A stretch of 64,000 nucleotides of DNA from Fallopia convolvulus (taxonomy: Eukaryota; Streptophyta; Magnoliopsida; Caryophyllales; Polygonaceae), in the NCBI GenBank assembly GCA_964016875.1, contig OZ024718.1, positions 3,105,001 to 3,169,000 of the forward strand. Reading direction: 5' to 3'. A program made the position numbers and the translations under genes. Under the pieces are notes generated by a model that did not search any database, was not told where the DNA came from, and worked only from the letters and a program-made list of their open reading frames with translations. This document shows, piece after piece, positions 38,465 to 51,537 of the stretch (position 1 is the stretch's first letter; every line of letters begins with the position of its first letter).

Positions 38465-41400
38465 TCACCGGTGCCTGCTACTACGGTCTCGGTCTCGTTC
38501 TTTGTCTTTAGACCCTCTTGACCGCCTACTTTCCTCTTGTCGAGGGGGCGGAGATGGCTCGTACCTCGATGGCTTCCTTTTAAAATGCCGGTCATCATCG
38601 CTCGACTCGTAGTCCACCTGGCTATGGCTGTGGCTATGGCCGTGGTTACTCCTTCCTTTTGAGGATGATGCCACAGCCAATGCCGCCTCCGTGTAACCGT
38701 TAACCGAGGCTTCCTTGGTTGTTGTTGCGGGTTTGGGCTCGGAAGAGACTCTCCGCTTCTTGCTAGGTTCCTCTCCTTCCGGGAAGCTGATACGAGAGAA
38801 GACGCTGGCTTTATGCTTCCGTTCCGCTGCTGCTGCAGCTGCATCGGCTGCTGCCGAGGTCGATTTTTCAAGGGTGGCGGAGGCCGCTTCCGAGGGCTTT
38901 GAAGACGACTCTGACCTTCGGGGACGGTGATGGTGGGCCTCCTCCGAGGGCTTCGAAGACGACTCCGACCTTCGGGGACGGTGATGGCGGTGATCGTGAT
39001 CACGGTCTCGGTCCCGGGAACGGGACCGTTCGCGGTCAGTTGCATGGTGGTGGTGGTCGGAGGTGTCACGTGAGGGTTGGTAGTGGTGTTCAGATTTCCT
39101 CTTGGTGGGCGGACGAGGGAGATAATCCGTGTCAGGACGGGATGGCGCAGGTGAAACTCTTTCCATCCGGTGGTGGTGGCTCCTACCGCTACTGCTGCCA
39201 CCACGATCCTCTCGATGGCGGTCCCGTTGATCTCGGTCATAGCGGTCCTCACTCGGTTCTCTACGGCTGGGGATTGGCTTCTGCAGATGCCCAAGTATGC
39301 ACAAACAGTCTAAGAAAGTAGATAATTCTATAGAATAATTTTCTATGTAACAATATTGCGCAAAACTATAAATAGAAATAGTTGAAGAGAGCAAAATATA
39401 TTCATCTGCAATAACAAGGATCATTACCAATATGTATCCAAAATAATACACTAAACTACTAAATACTATGAACAAATACAGCATCTATAATGTATGGCCA
39501 TGCTAACACAATTGCTTCTAAGGTATATTAACTCTTAACACCAGGAATTGTATTGCACTAACATGATAAAAACAGAAATGTACATGCACTATTAGTCCAA
39601 TCATCTCTGATTACATATCAAGGCAAAACATTATGATTGCGACTTTTGAATGCACGAGGACTAGGCCATCGAATATTATGCTTGGCTGATGGAGAAAGAA
39701 GATTGCTTAAACAAACTTTAGACTCACTCATATAGAGATGCCTAGGGCTGTTAAAAAATGATCTGGACCGGACCCGTGATTCTTTGGTCCTTAATAATCA
39801 AGGGTTCTGGTTTCTGGTCTGGTCCAAACCAGGAATTTTCTGGGTCGGACCAGAATGGACTGAAAAACTATTTTTAATATATATATATGTTTATTTAGTT
39901 TATTATTAGTAACTATTATTTAGAAATATACATAAATTATATAAAACCTATAAATTATAAAATCTCATATAAAAATAATTTTAAAATAAAAAAGCGGTAA
40001 ACTTTATTAATAGTATATATAAAAAAAATATACATGTCAGCCTAATCTGGTCTCTGGTTCATACTTATGAAAAATTCCGGTCCAGACCAGATGCAAAGCC
40101 CTAGGGATGCCCTTGAGAGAGAATAAGTAAGTGTTCTAGCCTCATCCTCATCCTCATCCATTCTACTAACAAAGATCTCATGCAAAGAGCCTTTGGATGC
40201 AAAAATGAAAACAATAAGCTTGGTCCACAATAACATACAGATTTTGATTTCATGGGCATGCCATTCACACTGCTGCTTACTTCCCTACCAAGATCACGAC
40301 CTTTTGGCATCTCCCTGGAGAAGAGAAAATACAAAACAAGTTTAGTCACTGAAGAATTCCAATGTCCATAGATCTCCTGACCACAGCAGAGAGGCAATTT
40401 AATAATGTCCGATGGATTTGAAAATCAATAATATGGAATCAAAACAATTTATCAACAGAAACACAAGTACACAACTACTGATGACAGTACACTCTTTGCA
40501 AAAAAATCGATCATAATTACAGATACCAATTCAAAATTAAGTTCGTTCTATAATCTCAAGTGTCTACCTTTCACCCAATCGTTCCATCTCACGCTTTCGT
40601 CTTAGATCAGCCTTCCTGGCTTCAAATTCTTCCCTTGTCATCAAAGGAGGTCTGACATTATAGCCCATGCCAAAGTCTGCAAGATCCCTGAGAATTAAAA
40701 GAAAATAAAATATCAATGGTTTGTATTGATGTACCTACTGCACAAAGGGAGAGAGAATCCCAGAAGCAACACAAAATGAAAAAACAGGTATTTTATACCG
40801 GAGTAGTCCCATAATAGAATATACTGGAATGAAAGCCCTCTAGCAACTGCCATACAAGGGCATCTGAATCCATCATTTTTTTAGAATTTTTCATGGGTTT
40901 CTCCATGCATTTGTCAGGCTGATAGGGGTGGTTTTCGTTCCACATAGCTCTTCTACAAGAGCTCCAAAGTTTTTCGAATTGTGGCAAAGCTCAACACACC
41001 CTCTTATTTATATGAGCTCTGATGTGGGAACAAGATGGAACCCGCCATCCACGTGCCCTTCTTATCATGAGCTTCATTCTTAATGCATTAACATTTTAAA
41101 GCACACAAAGTAAGAGATTGTTAAAAGTGATTAAGATTTAAGAATTGGTTTGTTGATGTGTGATAAAAGTTGAGCTTGTAAGTTGATGCGAAAGGAAAAA
41201 AAAAGACTTCTAAAAACCTAAAATGTGAATTTGCTAAAAAAAGATGTCCTAATAAAGCTGTAAAAAAATGAAGGACCAAATTTACCTCTGTGGAGGCATC
41301 ATGGGAGGAAACATGAGATTTTGTGCCATAAAAGGATCATTGGGTCCAACACCCATAAAAGGCATATCCATGGGCCCCATGGGCCCCATAGGCCCTGGAC

Positions 41401-44400
41401 CATACCCCATGTTATACTGCATTCCACCACCAAATGAACCCATATACGGGTCCATTCCAGGTTGCATCCCAGGTTGCATTCCTGTCCAATACGGATTATA
41501 GGTAGAAGGGCCCATTGGCATCATAAAACCATCTCCTGCATAATCTTGTGGATTTCTCCATTGCATGTCAACGGCTGCAAGTCACCATTTGCCAAGGACA
41601 GTAGTTAGAAGCAAAAGAACTGAATCTCTACAACTTGCACGTGCGATGCAGAACAACAGAAAATACCGACAGCATGAGCACGTAAAAAGATCAAGTGTAC
41701 CATTTACAGGCAAACGTGGTTTCTTCTTCTTCTTCTTCTTTGCTGAAAAATGAGAACGAAATATGTTAAGAATAATACCATTTAACTGAAAAACGGATTA
41801 TAAAGGACATCCAACATATCAAAACAATTGAGCTGGTATATAATCATCTGAGCATTTTAAAAAAGATTTTACTGAATATAGACTTCTCTATGTGATAGAA
41901 CAATATAGAGTCTAGACATCGATGTACCATAAGTACTAGGATTCATTTACTCAACAAAATAAATGTACTTTCTGTTTGACTAAATACCATGGCATGATCA
42001 ATTATCGGCAACAGGTGAGAAGCACGTCACATCATCATATTTGTATAGATAAAGCATCCAAAGAAATCATCAGACGATGAAGTTAGGGGGTTCAAATAGC
42101 ACAGAAGAGTTCTTTCTGAATAAAGGTAAATTTGCATTGATTAAGAAAGTGACTATACAAAAGTGGTTTGAAACTAGCCAACTAGGCAAAGTCCAAGAGA
42201 GCCTTCAACTCCAACAATGAAAGACAGCCCATCGGAATAGAAAGAGCAAAAGGTAAAGGTTACATAATACCGAGAGTACGATAGCATAACATAGTATCAC
42301 TATCATTTTCATTCTATCAGATGAGCAAGTTGGTATGGCATCTGAACATTAAGCTACTATCTCAAGTTCATATGTGCAAGGCAAATTTATAGCTATAGAT
42401 CCATTTACCTCTCCCTAATTTAGTATAATCAAGAGGTAGATGGAAACATTTGGTTCAGAGTGTACAATTTTTGTTTAGAAGAACATGATTAAATTCATGC
42501 TTCTTGAGTAAAATGCAAATATATACACACCTTCAGCAGCAGCCAGTTTCTGCTGCACTTCTTCCTCAACTGGTGGAGCATTACCCTGGGATGCAGGTTC
42601 TCTGGCGCTAGCTGATTCGCGAGTAGCTTCAGAGATATCTGGAACTTTAGGCATTTTTAATTTATCTGAGGTCTGTTGATTTAAAGGTTGTGAAGGACCA
42701 GCAGACCTTTCCTCATTTGCAATCTCCTCAGGCTTAGGAGTTTCTTTGACAGATGCTGGTGGGACATGCTCCCCCTTGGAGGCAGCAGACTGTGTTGGTG
42801 AAGCCATTTTGGGTTGAGGACACCTGGCTGATTCCATATCTGATAGACAATAAACAATATTTGCAATGCATAAGCAATGATGCATAGACATCCCACTATA
42901 TTAAAAAACTGGGAAGTAAATGAATCATGTGAGCTGACGTGCTGAGAAAATACATATGAGCCGAAATCAATCCTAAATCAATATTTATGATTGAAAAATG
43001 ATGCCAGATTTCTGATACGTTCCTTAGTTCTGCGGAAATTAATTTCTATTCCTATTTAATTTAAAATTTCTTATTTTCCACCAGCTACTTTTTAGGATTT
43101 CGCTTTCCCACTTCGAATATTCCAATTATCTGTAAGTTGCTGGTTTTTAGATTAGTTCTTTTATTATTCTCAAGAATTAGTTATGTCTATTCTTTTCCAT
43201 TATAAAAAGGAGGGTAAGTTCTGAAGAAAAAAAAAGAAAAGAAAAAAGAAGGGTAAGATGTCATTTGTATTCAGACATTAAATTTGAAGTTGAATACAGA
43301 ATGAGGATTCCTCAAAAGTCTTTCATCCTTAGGATTCTAACAATTTCTGACTTGAATATCTTCTTACTTGAATAGTTAACTAAATTTGAAGGAGTGATAA
43401 ATGATAACATTCAAGTGATTATAATGACAGAATAGCATTACATTTCAGCAGTCAGGAAGAGGGCTATGACACAGGTGATGAAAAAAGGAGGAATAAAATT
43501 CGAACAAGTAGCTAAAGGGAAAGAACAGAAAGATAAGCCAAAAAAGCATGTAACTATTAAACTGATAATGCAAGCCTTTTGCTTCCATCAACATTATAGA
43601 CCAAGTCCAACTCCAGCATTTCACAATCATGAATTATGTTATTGTTAAGGTGTAAAAAAAATACCTTGAACTTGCAGAGCACTTCCAGCGTTATCACCAC
43701 TGCTATTAGTAGACTCCAAGATACGATTAATTGTATCCCTCAAAGTTTTATTTGGTAGAAGATCATCCGCAAGTATATCTCTGAACCCACACACACAAAC
43801 TGACTTAGACATAATGTAGTCCCTGATACCTGAGAAAGATGTAGACAGTTATTAGATCTATATCAATATGCATGCTTCATCGTATGAATCACACGGATTA
43901 ACTCATTAGATTGATGGCATCTACATATTAGAAATTCATCAGTAAATATGGATACATGGAAGCAATAAGAAGTAGGTCAACTGGAGGCACTAGACTAACA
44001 CCAAATCTTAGATTTCACCTGTTTGTTTGCAGAAACCATCACACTATGTCTCTCCAACAAGTTGATTAGCAATATAATCCATCAAGAACTTATGTGATCA
44101 ATGATCACTTTAACTATCCAATATATGTATGCCTTACAGACAGAATAACCTTATAGACAAATGAAGGGCCTAATATATCATTTATACAGATCAAAAGCCT
44201 AGGTTTCTAAAGGAAAGAGGTTAGAAGGATTAAAAATCGAAATGTTTATTTCCCAATAGTTTGCAGGCACAATGAAATTAGTTTCAAGTCGTCGACCAAA
44301 ATAACACGAGGAATCAAATAAAACCATTGTACAAAACATTACCAAGACTTACATTTATCACAAAAACTCTGAAAACAACATTTACTGGTTAATACAGCAT

Positions 44401-47400
44401 CTTTCATAACTTCCTTGCACAGTGGACAATGAAGCTCGGGGGGAAGGTCTCCTACAGGACGAGCAGAAGGCATTCCTTCAATTTCCCTTTCAAAAGCAGC
44501 CCTAAAACAAGAAGCAAAATCCCTATCAACTTACAAGTATCCTCAAACAGATGGTACAATCAGCATTTAAAAATGGCAAAGTAACACACTCGTTTGGCTT
44601 CATCTCAGCAGCTGCACCACTTGGCAACGCATAGGATCCGTCAGGATTGACCATTAGCATTGACTTTGGAATTCCAGTTGGAGGCTTAGCTTTCCTAATG
44701 TCGTAATTTGGATCACCATTTGTTGGGCAGTGCTGAATAAAATGCCCTATGCAAAGCTCTCGTGTTTAGCATATTTGAAAATGCCCAAAATATAATAGAT
44801 AAAAACAGTAGCTATATGTAGGCATCAACTGACCTGGCACCTTGCATCTATGGCATACATAGCCTGGTGGAGGTTTGCCAGCTGGACCAGCCCGACCTAT
44901 AAGATTAGCAGAGTAAGGTCCCTGATAAGCTAAAATACTGTTCTGATCATGGAACTTTGTATCCAAGATTAATTTGTGGCATCAAAGAATGCTAACTACC
45001 ATCAACCAAATAAGACTTATAACTATAAAACATAAATTGCCGAAAAAAGAAGACAACTCAGGGGAGAATAAGTCAAAAAACAACTAGACCAAAGATAAAA
45101 TCACGATGATGAAAAAGAACACGAAGGACAAAAGTAACAATAAATACTTTAGCTTCATATGAATAGGTCAGCTAAAAAAAGTACCAAATCCACGACCACC
45201 CATCATCCTTCCTCCCCTTCCAAAGCCTCTACCAGCTCCAAATCCTTCAGCAGCTTGACTGTAAATTGCATTGCATTGTTCAAATACACGTCAAATGTAG
45301 ATCTCTTTATATAACGAATTAAAGGGATCAACCAATAATACAAATTAATATAAACAGAAACAAACCGCTGCCAATCTAATGCTGGAGTTTCAATTAATGC
45401 CTTGATCTTACTCTCCTCATCAGCTTTGCTTGTAGCAGGGTCGTCCTGAATCACATTGCTAATATGTACTGGATTTACTTCAGGAATTGGTGCATATAAT
45501 TCAAGCCCAAATTCATCATCCCATTCCGGAGGTTCAAACTAGAAGATTCAAATTTCAAACTATCACAACAAGGTCTACACTTTTTACAAAAGAAACGAGC
45601 AAGGCCATGGCTTACATCTTTCACACTAGAAACATCACCCAATGTGAAGCTGTTTCTAATTGGGAAATCTTCCTCGGCCTTGCTTTCAGCCTTTGACCTG
45701 TAAACATCAATCATAGATCCAGCTCAAGTACCAATATACAACTCTGCAGGCTAGCCTGTGAATGTCTATATAGTTCTTCACCTAATCTTCATCAGGATAA
45801 TAAACGGGAATTAAATTTACTCTCCACAGGTTGAATCCATTCACAAAACAAGTCTACAAATTATTTTCCGTTTTATTGGTCATAATAAATGTACAAATTC
45901 TTGTGTCCAGCACATAAATAACTAGATACAAAGCAAAAAGCCTAATAAGCTTATTGATTAAATTACAAATTCTATCTAAAAAATACATATAAATGCTCAA
46001 AAGTTGCAGGGTTGAAGATAGTACTCGTCTGGTTGAGTAACAGTGGGCATGCGACCCCGTCCTGGAATGCGTCGAATTAAAACAGATGTATTTTTCGGGA
46101 TCAACATAGCTTCATCAAGATACTCTGAAACCAGAGAACAGACAAGTCATTCTATAAAAAGCTGCAAAAATATCAAGCCATATAGGAAAAAAAAACAGTT
46201 GATGTACAATGGCTTCCAAAAATCAATGGCCGGCCCACAACTAAAAAAGTTAATTCATCTGGACTGTTATCATGACACCACAAACCGTTTTTCAGAATAG
46301 ACCTGATAGAAGTGGCCAATATTTGGGGAATTTAAACCAGAATTTAGGATTCTATTAGAATATGACCTTGTTCATATATGTTATGCAAGTTAAAACACAA
46401 ATTAATTGCAGGCAACAAACTGATGACCGAGAATTTGGAAGTCAAAAAAATAAAAACCCCAGCGGCCCAAGTGCCCAACCACCACCCTCACCTCCCAAAC
46501 ACAAACCCACCAATCCAATTATGAGCTTAAGTGTGCAGTACTATTTCTCTAGAGCCAAAATTTTGCACTCAATTAAAGAAACGAGTTTGAGGAATAAAAT
46601 AACAAAACTTGGGTCTCTAGTATTATGCATTTAGTCCAGAAGGCCCATTCGGAACCACACCACAAAACACACATGAAAAATTATTAATTAGTCTATAACT
46701 AGAATTGAATAATAGAATAGACACACATCAAATCTTCAAACCAACTTAGAATTGCTAAAAAGAAAATCATTTACTCTGTTAAATAAGAGCTAGCCAATGC
46801 TTGGGTAAGTTGAATCTGAATATAGCATATTTACATGTCTATTTGACATGCACATGTTCACATATGCTATTCAACATAAACAGCCACTCAGTTGCACATC
46901 AAATACCTTATGAGCAACAGTATTTGAAACCAAAGAAAACACCACCTCACCACCCTCAAATGTGCCTTCACCAACCAGTCCAATTATAAGTGTAAGTGTA
47001 GTCTTTTTTGGGGAGCCAAAATTTTACAATTAACAGAAGGCCCTCCATGAGTGAGAATAAAACGGCAGCCTCCAACTTCATATTAAAAAGCCCAGAGCCA
47101 CAAACATCACGCAAATTTTTGTTAATTATAGATTTATAACACACATCAAACTTTATAATTTAACTTCGAAATATTTTCAGGAAGAAAAAAACTCATTTAA
47201 TCTGTTATTTCACAATTGTTCAATATCAAGGCAAGTTGAACCAGAAATTAGAATATCTATTTGATTACAAACACATTCAAATACAGTATCCAAGTGAAGC
47301 TGCCAAATTCTTGCAGAGCAACAACCTAGTGACCATTAGAATTCTGGAAAAAAAAAGGAAGTACCACCTAGGCACTGTCCCCTGCCAGACATAAACCTCC

Positions 47401-48535
47401 CTAAACCAAATCTGTATAAGTTAGAATGCACAGTGTTGTTTTTGGGAGCCATTGATTGCTAACAATCAAATTCCCCTTTTGAATGAGAGATTATGGCCTT
47501 CGTTTTTATATATCTAAGATCCTAAAATATCCCATTGAAAACCACAAGGCACAGCACATAAAATTTGTGAATTAATCTATAACCAAGAATTGAGTAATTG
47601 AAACAGACATTCATCAGACCTTAGTTCTGGTATATGACTTCTGACAGGAAAGCTTTTATAGTTTATTTTACAGCTGACCAATGTTGGGAAAGCTGAACCA
47701 GAATACAAGTTATACAGATAATACATATTCAGTTAGCAACAAGTTCAGGTGCACCATCCAAGTTATTCAGCCTATTAGATCATAGCAACAACCTAATTAT
47801 GCCTGTTTTCTGAAAACCAGATATTTGCATTCAAGAAACCTTAAAGCTCAAAGCACAACATATGGGAACTGGTAATTTAACTTATATTTAGGAGCTAAGT
47901 AATAGAAACAGACTTATATCGATGTTATTCAACCTATTCAGTTAGCAACAAGTTCAGGTGCACCATCCAAGTTATTCAGCCTATTAGATCATAGCAACAG
48001 CCTAATAATGCCTGTTTTCCGAAAACCAGATATTTGCATTCAAGAAACCTTAAATCTCAAAGCACAGCATATGGGAACTGGTAATTTAACTTATATTTAG
48101 GAGCTAAGTGATAGAAACAGACTTATATTCATTCAGCCTATTCAGTTAGCAACAAGTTCAGGTGCACTTTGCACATTAGATCATAATAACAACCTTATAA
48201 TGCCTGTTTTCCGAAAACGAGATATTTGCAGAAACCTTATAGCTCAAACCACAACATATGAGAATTTGTAATATAGGAGCTAAGTAATAGACACAGTCTT
48301 GTATCGAAACCTAAAATTAGTTTAGAACTACAAGAAAATAACTCCTCTAATCCGGTAAAATCAACCAACCTTCATTAGTTTGGGCGTTGGAGACCTCGAG
48401 GTCATAATCAGTACCCCTGCCCAAATGCTTTGATTCAAAAATTCTTTCTTTAAGATTGGCAACAGATATGAAATGACTGTCGATAGGAATTGAATCGTAA
48501 TCTTTTGCACTTTTGAACTTATAATACACAGCCAT
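38465..48535 (-). CDS. E3 ubiquitin ligase PQT3-like (DWNN, zinc knuckle, RING/U-box; RBBP6 family)
   Basis: Fifteen minus-strand exons join in frame: 48535-48370, 46124-46025, 45697-45616, 45538-45366, 45258-45185, 44896-44834, 44746-44590, 44501-44353, 43829-43665, 42839-42531, 41742-41701, 41574-41286, 40687-40568, 40314-40239 and 39280-38465, giving 926 aa. Residues 1 to about 77 are a ubiquitin-like DWNN domain (MAVYYKFKSAKDYDSIPID ... YLDEAMLIP). A CCHC knuckle follows with C213, C216, H221 and C226, then a RING/U-box-like domain at about 297-336 (CPLCKEVM ... CDKC ... CVCG). A methionine/glycine-rich segment and an Arg/Ser/His-rich C-terminal tail complete the protein. The order matches Arabidopsis PQT3 (At5g47430) and PQT3L (At4g17410), E3 ligases implicated in oxidative-stress tolerance. 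The tail contains a small in-frame duplication of RPRRSESSSKPSE. The 2.2-kb first intron is repeat-built. Confidence 0.95.
39743..40103. mobile_element. hAT-type MITE (361 bp) in the last intron of the PQT3-like gene
   Basis: It starts TAGGGCTGTTAA and ends AAAGCCCTA. Subterminal GGACCGGACC and GGTCCAGACC words lie in inverted arrangement. The flanks are GAGATGCC (39735-39742) and GGGATGCC (40104-40111), an 8-bp duplication with one mismatch. The insertion lies between the 40314-40239 exon and the final coding exon. It does not touch a splice site. Confidence 0.75.
46311..48350. repeat. Nested tandem repeats filling the first intron of the PQT3-like gene
   Basis: A degenerate unit of about 430-480 bp is marked by CAATRTTNGGNAARTTNAACCAGAAT-like blocks beginning near 46315, 46796, 47222 and 47680. 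Inside the last part, a fresher unit of about 205 bp starts with CAGTTAGCAACAAGTTCAGG at 47730, 47939 and 48143. It carries GCCTGTTTTC and AGATATTTGCA in each copy. The three 205-bp copies are much more alike than the 450-bp units. No transposon termini or coding frame accompany them. Confidence 0.8.
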
Positions 48536-48960
48536 GACTTTCCCCCTTTTTTAAACCGCACCACACAGCGATAAGGTTCAACCAAACAACTAGCGAAATC
48601 AAAAGGCCGTTTATATAAAATTGGCCTAATCGAACAAATCTATTTGATACAAACACCGCTGCTTTCGCCGGAGAAGCCACGCTGCGCTCGAAGTGCGCGC
48701 CTTGGAAGCCGATGTCGGCGTTGAAAGCGGCGGCCGGAGCAAGAGAGGTAGAGGAGGCGGCGGCGTCAGGGTGGCGGAAGAGAAGACGGCATCGACGGCC
48801 GCCGAGGGGATGGAGGAGGAGGGGAGAGAGTTTCTAGGGTTGAGCGAAGCGAAGGCGGTGGGATGCTGACAATGGAGGCAAAGCAACCGCGTTCACGAAC
48901 GAGATGACAGGAGAGCTCTCAGAGAGGTGAGCGCGTGACCCTTGCCATTAAGGTACAGCG
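48536..48960 (-). other. 5' leader and promoter-proximal region of the PQT3-like gene
   Basis: Read on the minus strand, this GC-rich stretch (CGCCGCCGCCTCC-type) leads into the start codon at 48535. It contains a short upstream ATG near 48791 followed by only eight codons and a stop (MPSSLPPP), a possible uORF. The longer open frame 48626-48886 begins with TTG and is not called as a protein. Confidence 0.45.
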
Positions 48961-49029
48961 AACGCATCGAATAAACCCAACCTAGGTTTTTTGTTTTCGT
49001 TATTAATTAATAATTATTCTTTATTTTTT

Positions 49030-49255
49030 GAAGAAAAAAAAAGACTTATAATAATATAAAGTATTAATTTTAAACTAATAATAATATGAACTTTAAAAAT
49101 CAGTGGCAGTAATATGAACTATTACGATATTAACCAAAAATAATACGAACTCGAAAAGTGACTCGTAATAATACCAAGTATCCGCTTTAAACCAATAATA
49201 ATACGAACTATCATGATATTAACCTAAAACAGTACGACAATTAGATTCCGGTGAA
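49030..49255. repeat. Short-period degenerate repeat of ATAATACGAACT words
   Basis: The phrases TAATAATATGAACT, CAGTAATATGAACTATTACGA, AAATAATACGAACT, GTAATAATACCAAG and CAATAATAATACGAACTATCA follow at 25-60 bp intervals. GATATTAACC occurs twice. The remaining stretch up to 49774 is AT-rich and carries nothing I can identify. Confidence 0.55.
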
Positions 49256-50178
49256 ACTTATGTTGTGATACCTGAAATAATGACATGACATCAAGTTAAT
49301 TGACACCTCGTATTTTTTTCCTAATTAACACTCTCTTCGATCCTTAAAGAGTGTCGTTAAAAAAAAAATCTTTTATTAAGAACAATTTAATTACCAGATA
49401 AAACTTAATCACATATTTGTATATCAATTGAAACATTTAATAATTTTTAACGACAAAATAATAAAGATGTAGAAAAGAAGAGGAAAGGTTTCCAATGACA
49501 AAATAATTAATGTAGAAATGAATTGAAAACATTACACACCACCTAATTAGGATCAAATTCTAAAGGCTTTAATGACACTTTAAAAATTGAAAGAAATAAT
49601 AAGTTTGTTTTGTCTTAAATTTTAAAAGACTTTAGAACTCGAAAAATTAATCAATGAGAGAGAATTAAGAAGATTATTTGAATCCCTTGAAATACTTGCA
49701 AAGTAATTACATTTTAAAATATGTTATTTCACCTTTTTCATAAAAAAAATATCTTCTATGCTAACCGAGTCATATACTCCCTCTGTCCCGGTTTGATGTT
49801 CTCATTTGAAGAAAAGCACAAGAATTAAGAAAAATTCAATTGTACTAAATGATTTGACAGTTGCTGAAAATTGCATAGAATAGAAGCTCAATTTTACAGA
49901 GAATAGAAGTTGTAAATCATTTCCCCTTTTTCCCTTAATCCAACCCAACTTATATTGACCAATAGGAATCCAACATTTTTGTTCACACGGATCACTAGAT
50001 ACTCAAGCCCTTTTTAAAGGCTTTCAAACTCGTTTAATTCAGCCATTTAAAGAGCATTCAAAGCTCTTTCATTTACAGGCCATTAAAGCTCTTCATGAGC
50101 AAAATTCCAAAGCAATTTAAAAAAAAAGGGACAAATAACATCATTGACCACTGCAGATGGCTTCAGCCATAAATGTAA

Positions 50179-51537
50179 ATGAGGCTCCATTTCCAAATCA
50201 GCCAACTTACTTTCAATTTGATCTCAACGGCCATCGGGGACATGGAAGATGTTCCAGAATTTGCATTCGATCTCAACCAACCACCACAACAGGAACAAGA
50301 GATGGCTTCAACAGAGACACACACAACAGTTGACCAGGAAATAGAGCAAGTGGAGCTTGGACATCATCAGCCATCACGCAGCAGACTCAATAGTGATAAA
50401 AAGTTCAACATTTTGCTATGGTTGTTAAACAAGGCAACAAATGGATGCCTTGAATGTGGAACAATACAACAGGCTACACAAGAGTTCAACATTTCAAGGA
50501 GGAGCATAAGCAAAATATGGAACATTGCCAAGAAGCAGAAAAATCAAGGGCAACAGTATGATGTGAGTTCAAAGTTCACCAATTGTGGTAGAAAAAGACA
50601 AGTTGCAACAGAAGCAATCTCATCAATTAATATGGGAGACAGGTCATGCATAAAGGACTTGACAACAAAATTGGGCATTTCAAAGAGCACAATGCATAGG
50701 ATGGTCAAAAAGGGACAGATTAAGCCACACACAAATGCACTTCATCCGGGGTTAAAGGATGCAAACAAGATAACCAGACTAGAGTGGATTTTAATGCTCC
50801 TTCAAGGGAACACGACATCATCAAAGAGGGAGTATTACACCATGTTTGACTTTGTTTATATAGATGAGAAGTGGTTTAATCTTAGCAAGAAATCACAAAG
50901 AGTATATCTTGCGCCAGCTGAGAAGGGTAAATATAGAGTTGCAAGTTCAAGCAAATTTATTCCTAAGGTGGTGTTCACAGCAGCAGTGGCTAGGCCTAGA
51001 TTTAATTCACAAGGGCAATGCACTTTCGATGGGAAGATTGGAATCTTCCCATTCACATACCAAGAGGCATCAAAGAGGTCATCAAAAAATAGAGACAAGG
51101 GGACAATCATCACCAAGGTAGTGGAATCCGTCAACAAAAAAGCCACAAGAAACATGTTGATCAACAAAATCATTCCAGCAATCAAAGAAAAATGGCCAAA
51201 TGATGGAAGCTCAAAAATCATATTCATTCAACAGGATAATGCCAAGGCCCACATAACACAAGAGGATCCAGAATGGCAGCAGGTTCATATGCAAGATGGA
51301 TTCACTTTCATTCTTATTCAACAACCACCAAACAGTCCAGATTTGAATATTTTCGACTTAGGCTTTTTTAGAAGCATTCAATCTCTAATGCATAAGAAAA
51401 TGCCTAAGGATGTAGACAAAATGGTAGAGACTGTTAATGAGGCATTTTATGAATTAGATCCCAAAACTCTAAGCAATGTGTGGATGACCCTCCAATTTGT
51501 AATGAATGAAATACTCAAAGCAAGGGCGGGGGGATGA
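50179..51537 (+). CDS. Mariner-like transposase, DD39D type, probably frameshifted at both ends
   Basis: The 452-codon frame carries an N-terminal helix-turn-helix region (QQATQEFNISRRSISKIW, then TKLGISKSTMHRMVKKG). The catalytic triad is D229 (VYIDEKWF), D353 (FIQQDNAKAH) and D393 (NSPDLNIFDLGFF). The 39-residue spacing between the last two is the plant mariner (DD39D) signature. The protein would bind the element's TIRs and cut and paste at TA. Two G tracts look like frameshift points. At 50236-50239 an extra G separates this frame from an upstream ATG frame (50157, MASAINVNEAPFPNQP). At about 51528-51534 the frame stops just after KARAGG, while another frame continues GDDYDLPHVNKKKMEAQGN to a stop at 51742. 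The catalytic core is intact. The true start may be 50157 or the internal ATG at 50242. Confidence 0.88.
   Translation: MRLHFQISQLTFNLISTAIGDMEDVPEFAFDLNQPPQQEQEMASTETHTTVDQEIEQVELGHHQPSRSRLNSDKKFNILLWLLNKATNGCLECGTIQQATQEFNISRRSISKIWNIAKKQKNQGQQYDVSSKFTNCGRKRQVATEAISSINMGDRSCIKDLTTKLGISKSTMHRMVKKGQIKPHTNALHPGLKDANKITRLEWILMLLQGNTTSSKREYYTMFDFVYIDEKWFNLSKKSQRVYLAPAEKGKYRVASSSKFIPKVVFTAAVARPRFNSQGQCTFDGKIGIFPFTYQEASKRSSKNRDKGTIITKVVESVNKKATRNMLINKIIPAIKEKWPNDGSSKIIFIQQDNAKAHITQEDPEWQQVHMQDGFTFILIQQPPNSPDLNIFDLGFFRSIQSLMHKKMPKDVDKMVETVNEAFYELDPKTLSNVWMTLQFVMNEILKARAGG

Noticed and set aside
38899..39321. 140-codon plus-strand open frame
   Set aside because: It lies antisense to the Arg/Ser/His-rich last exon of the PQT3-like gene and reflects that exon's codon bias.
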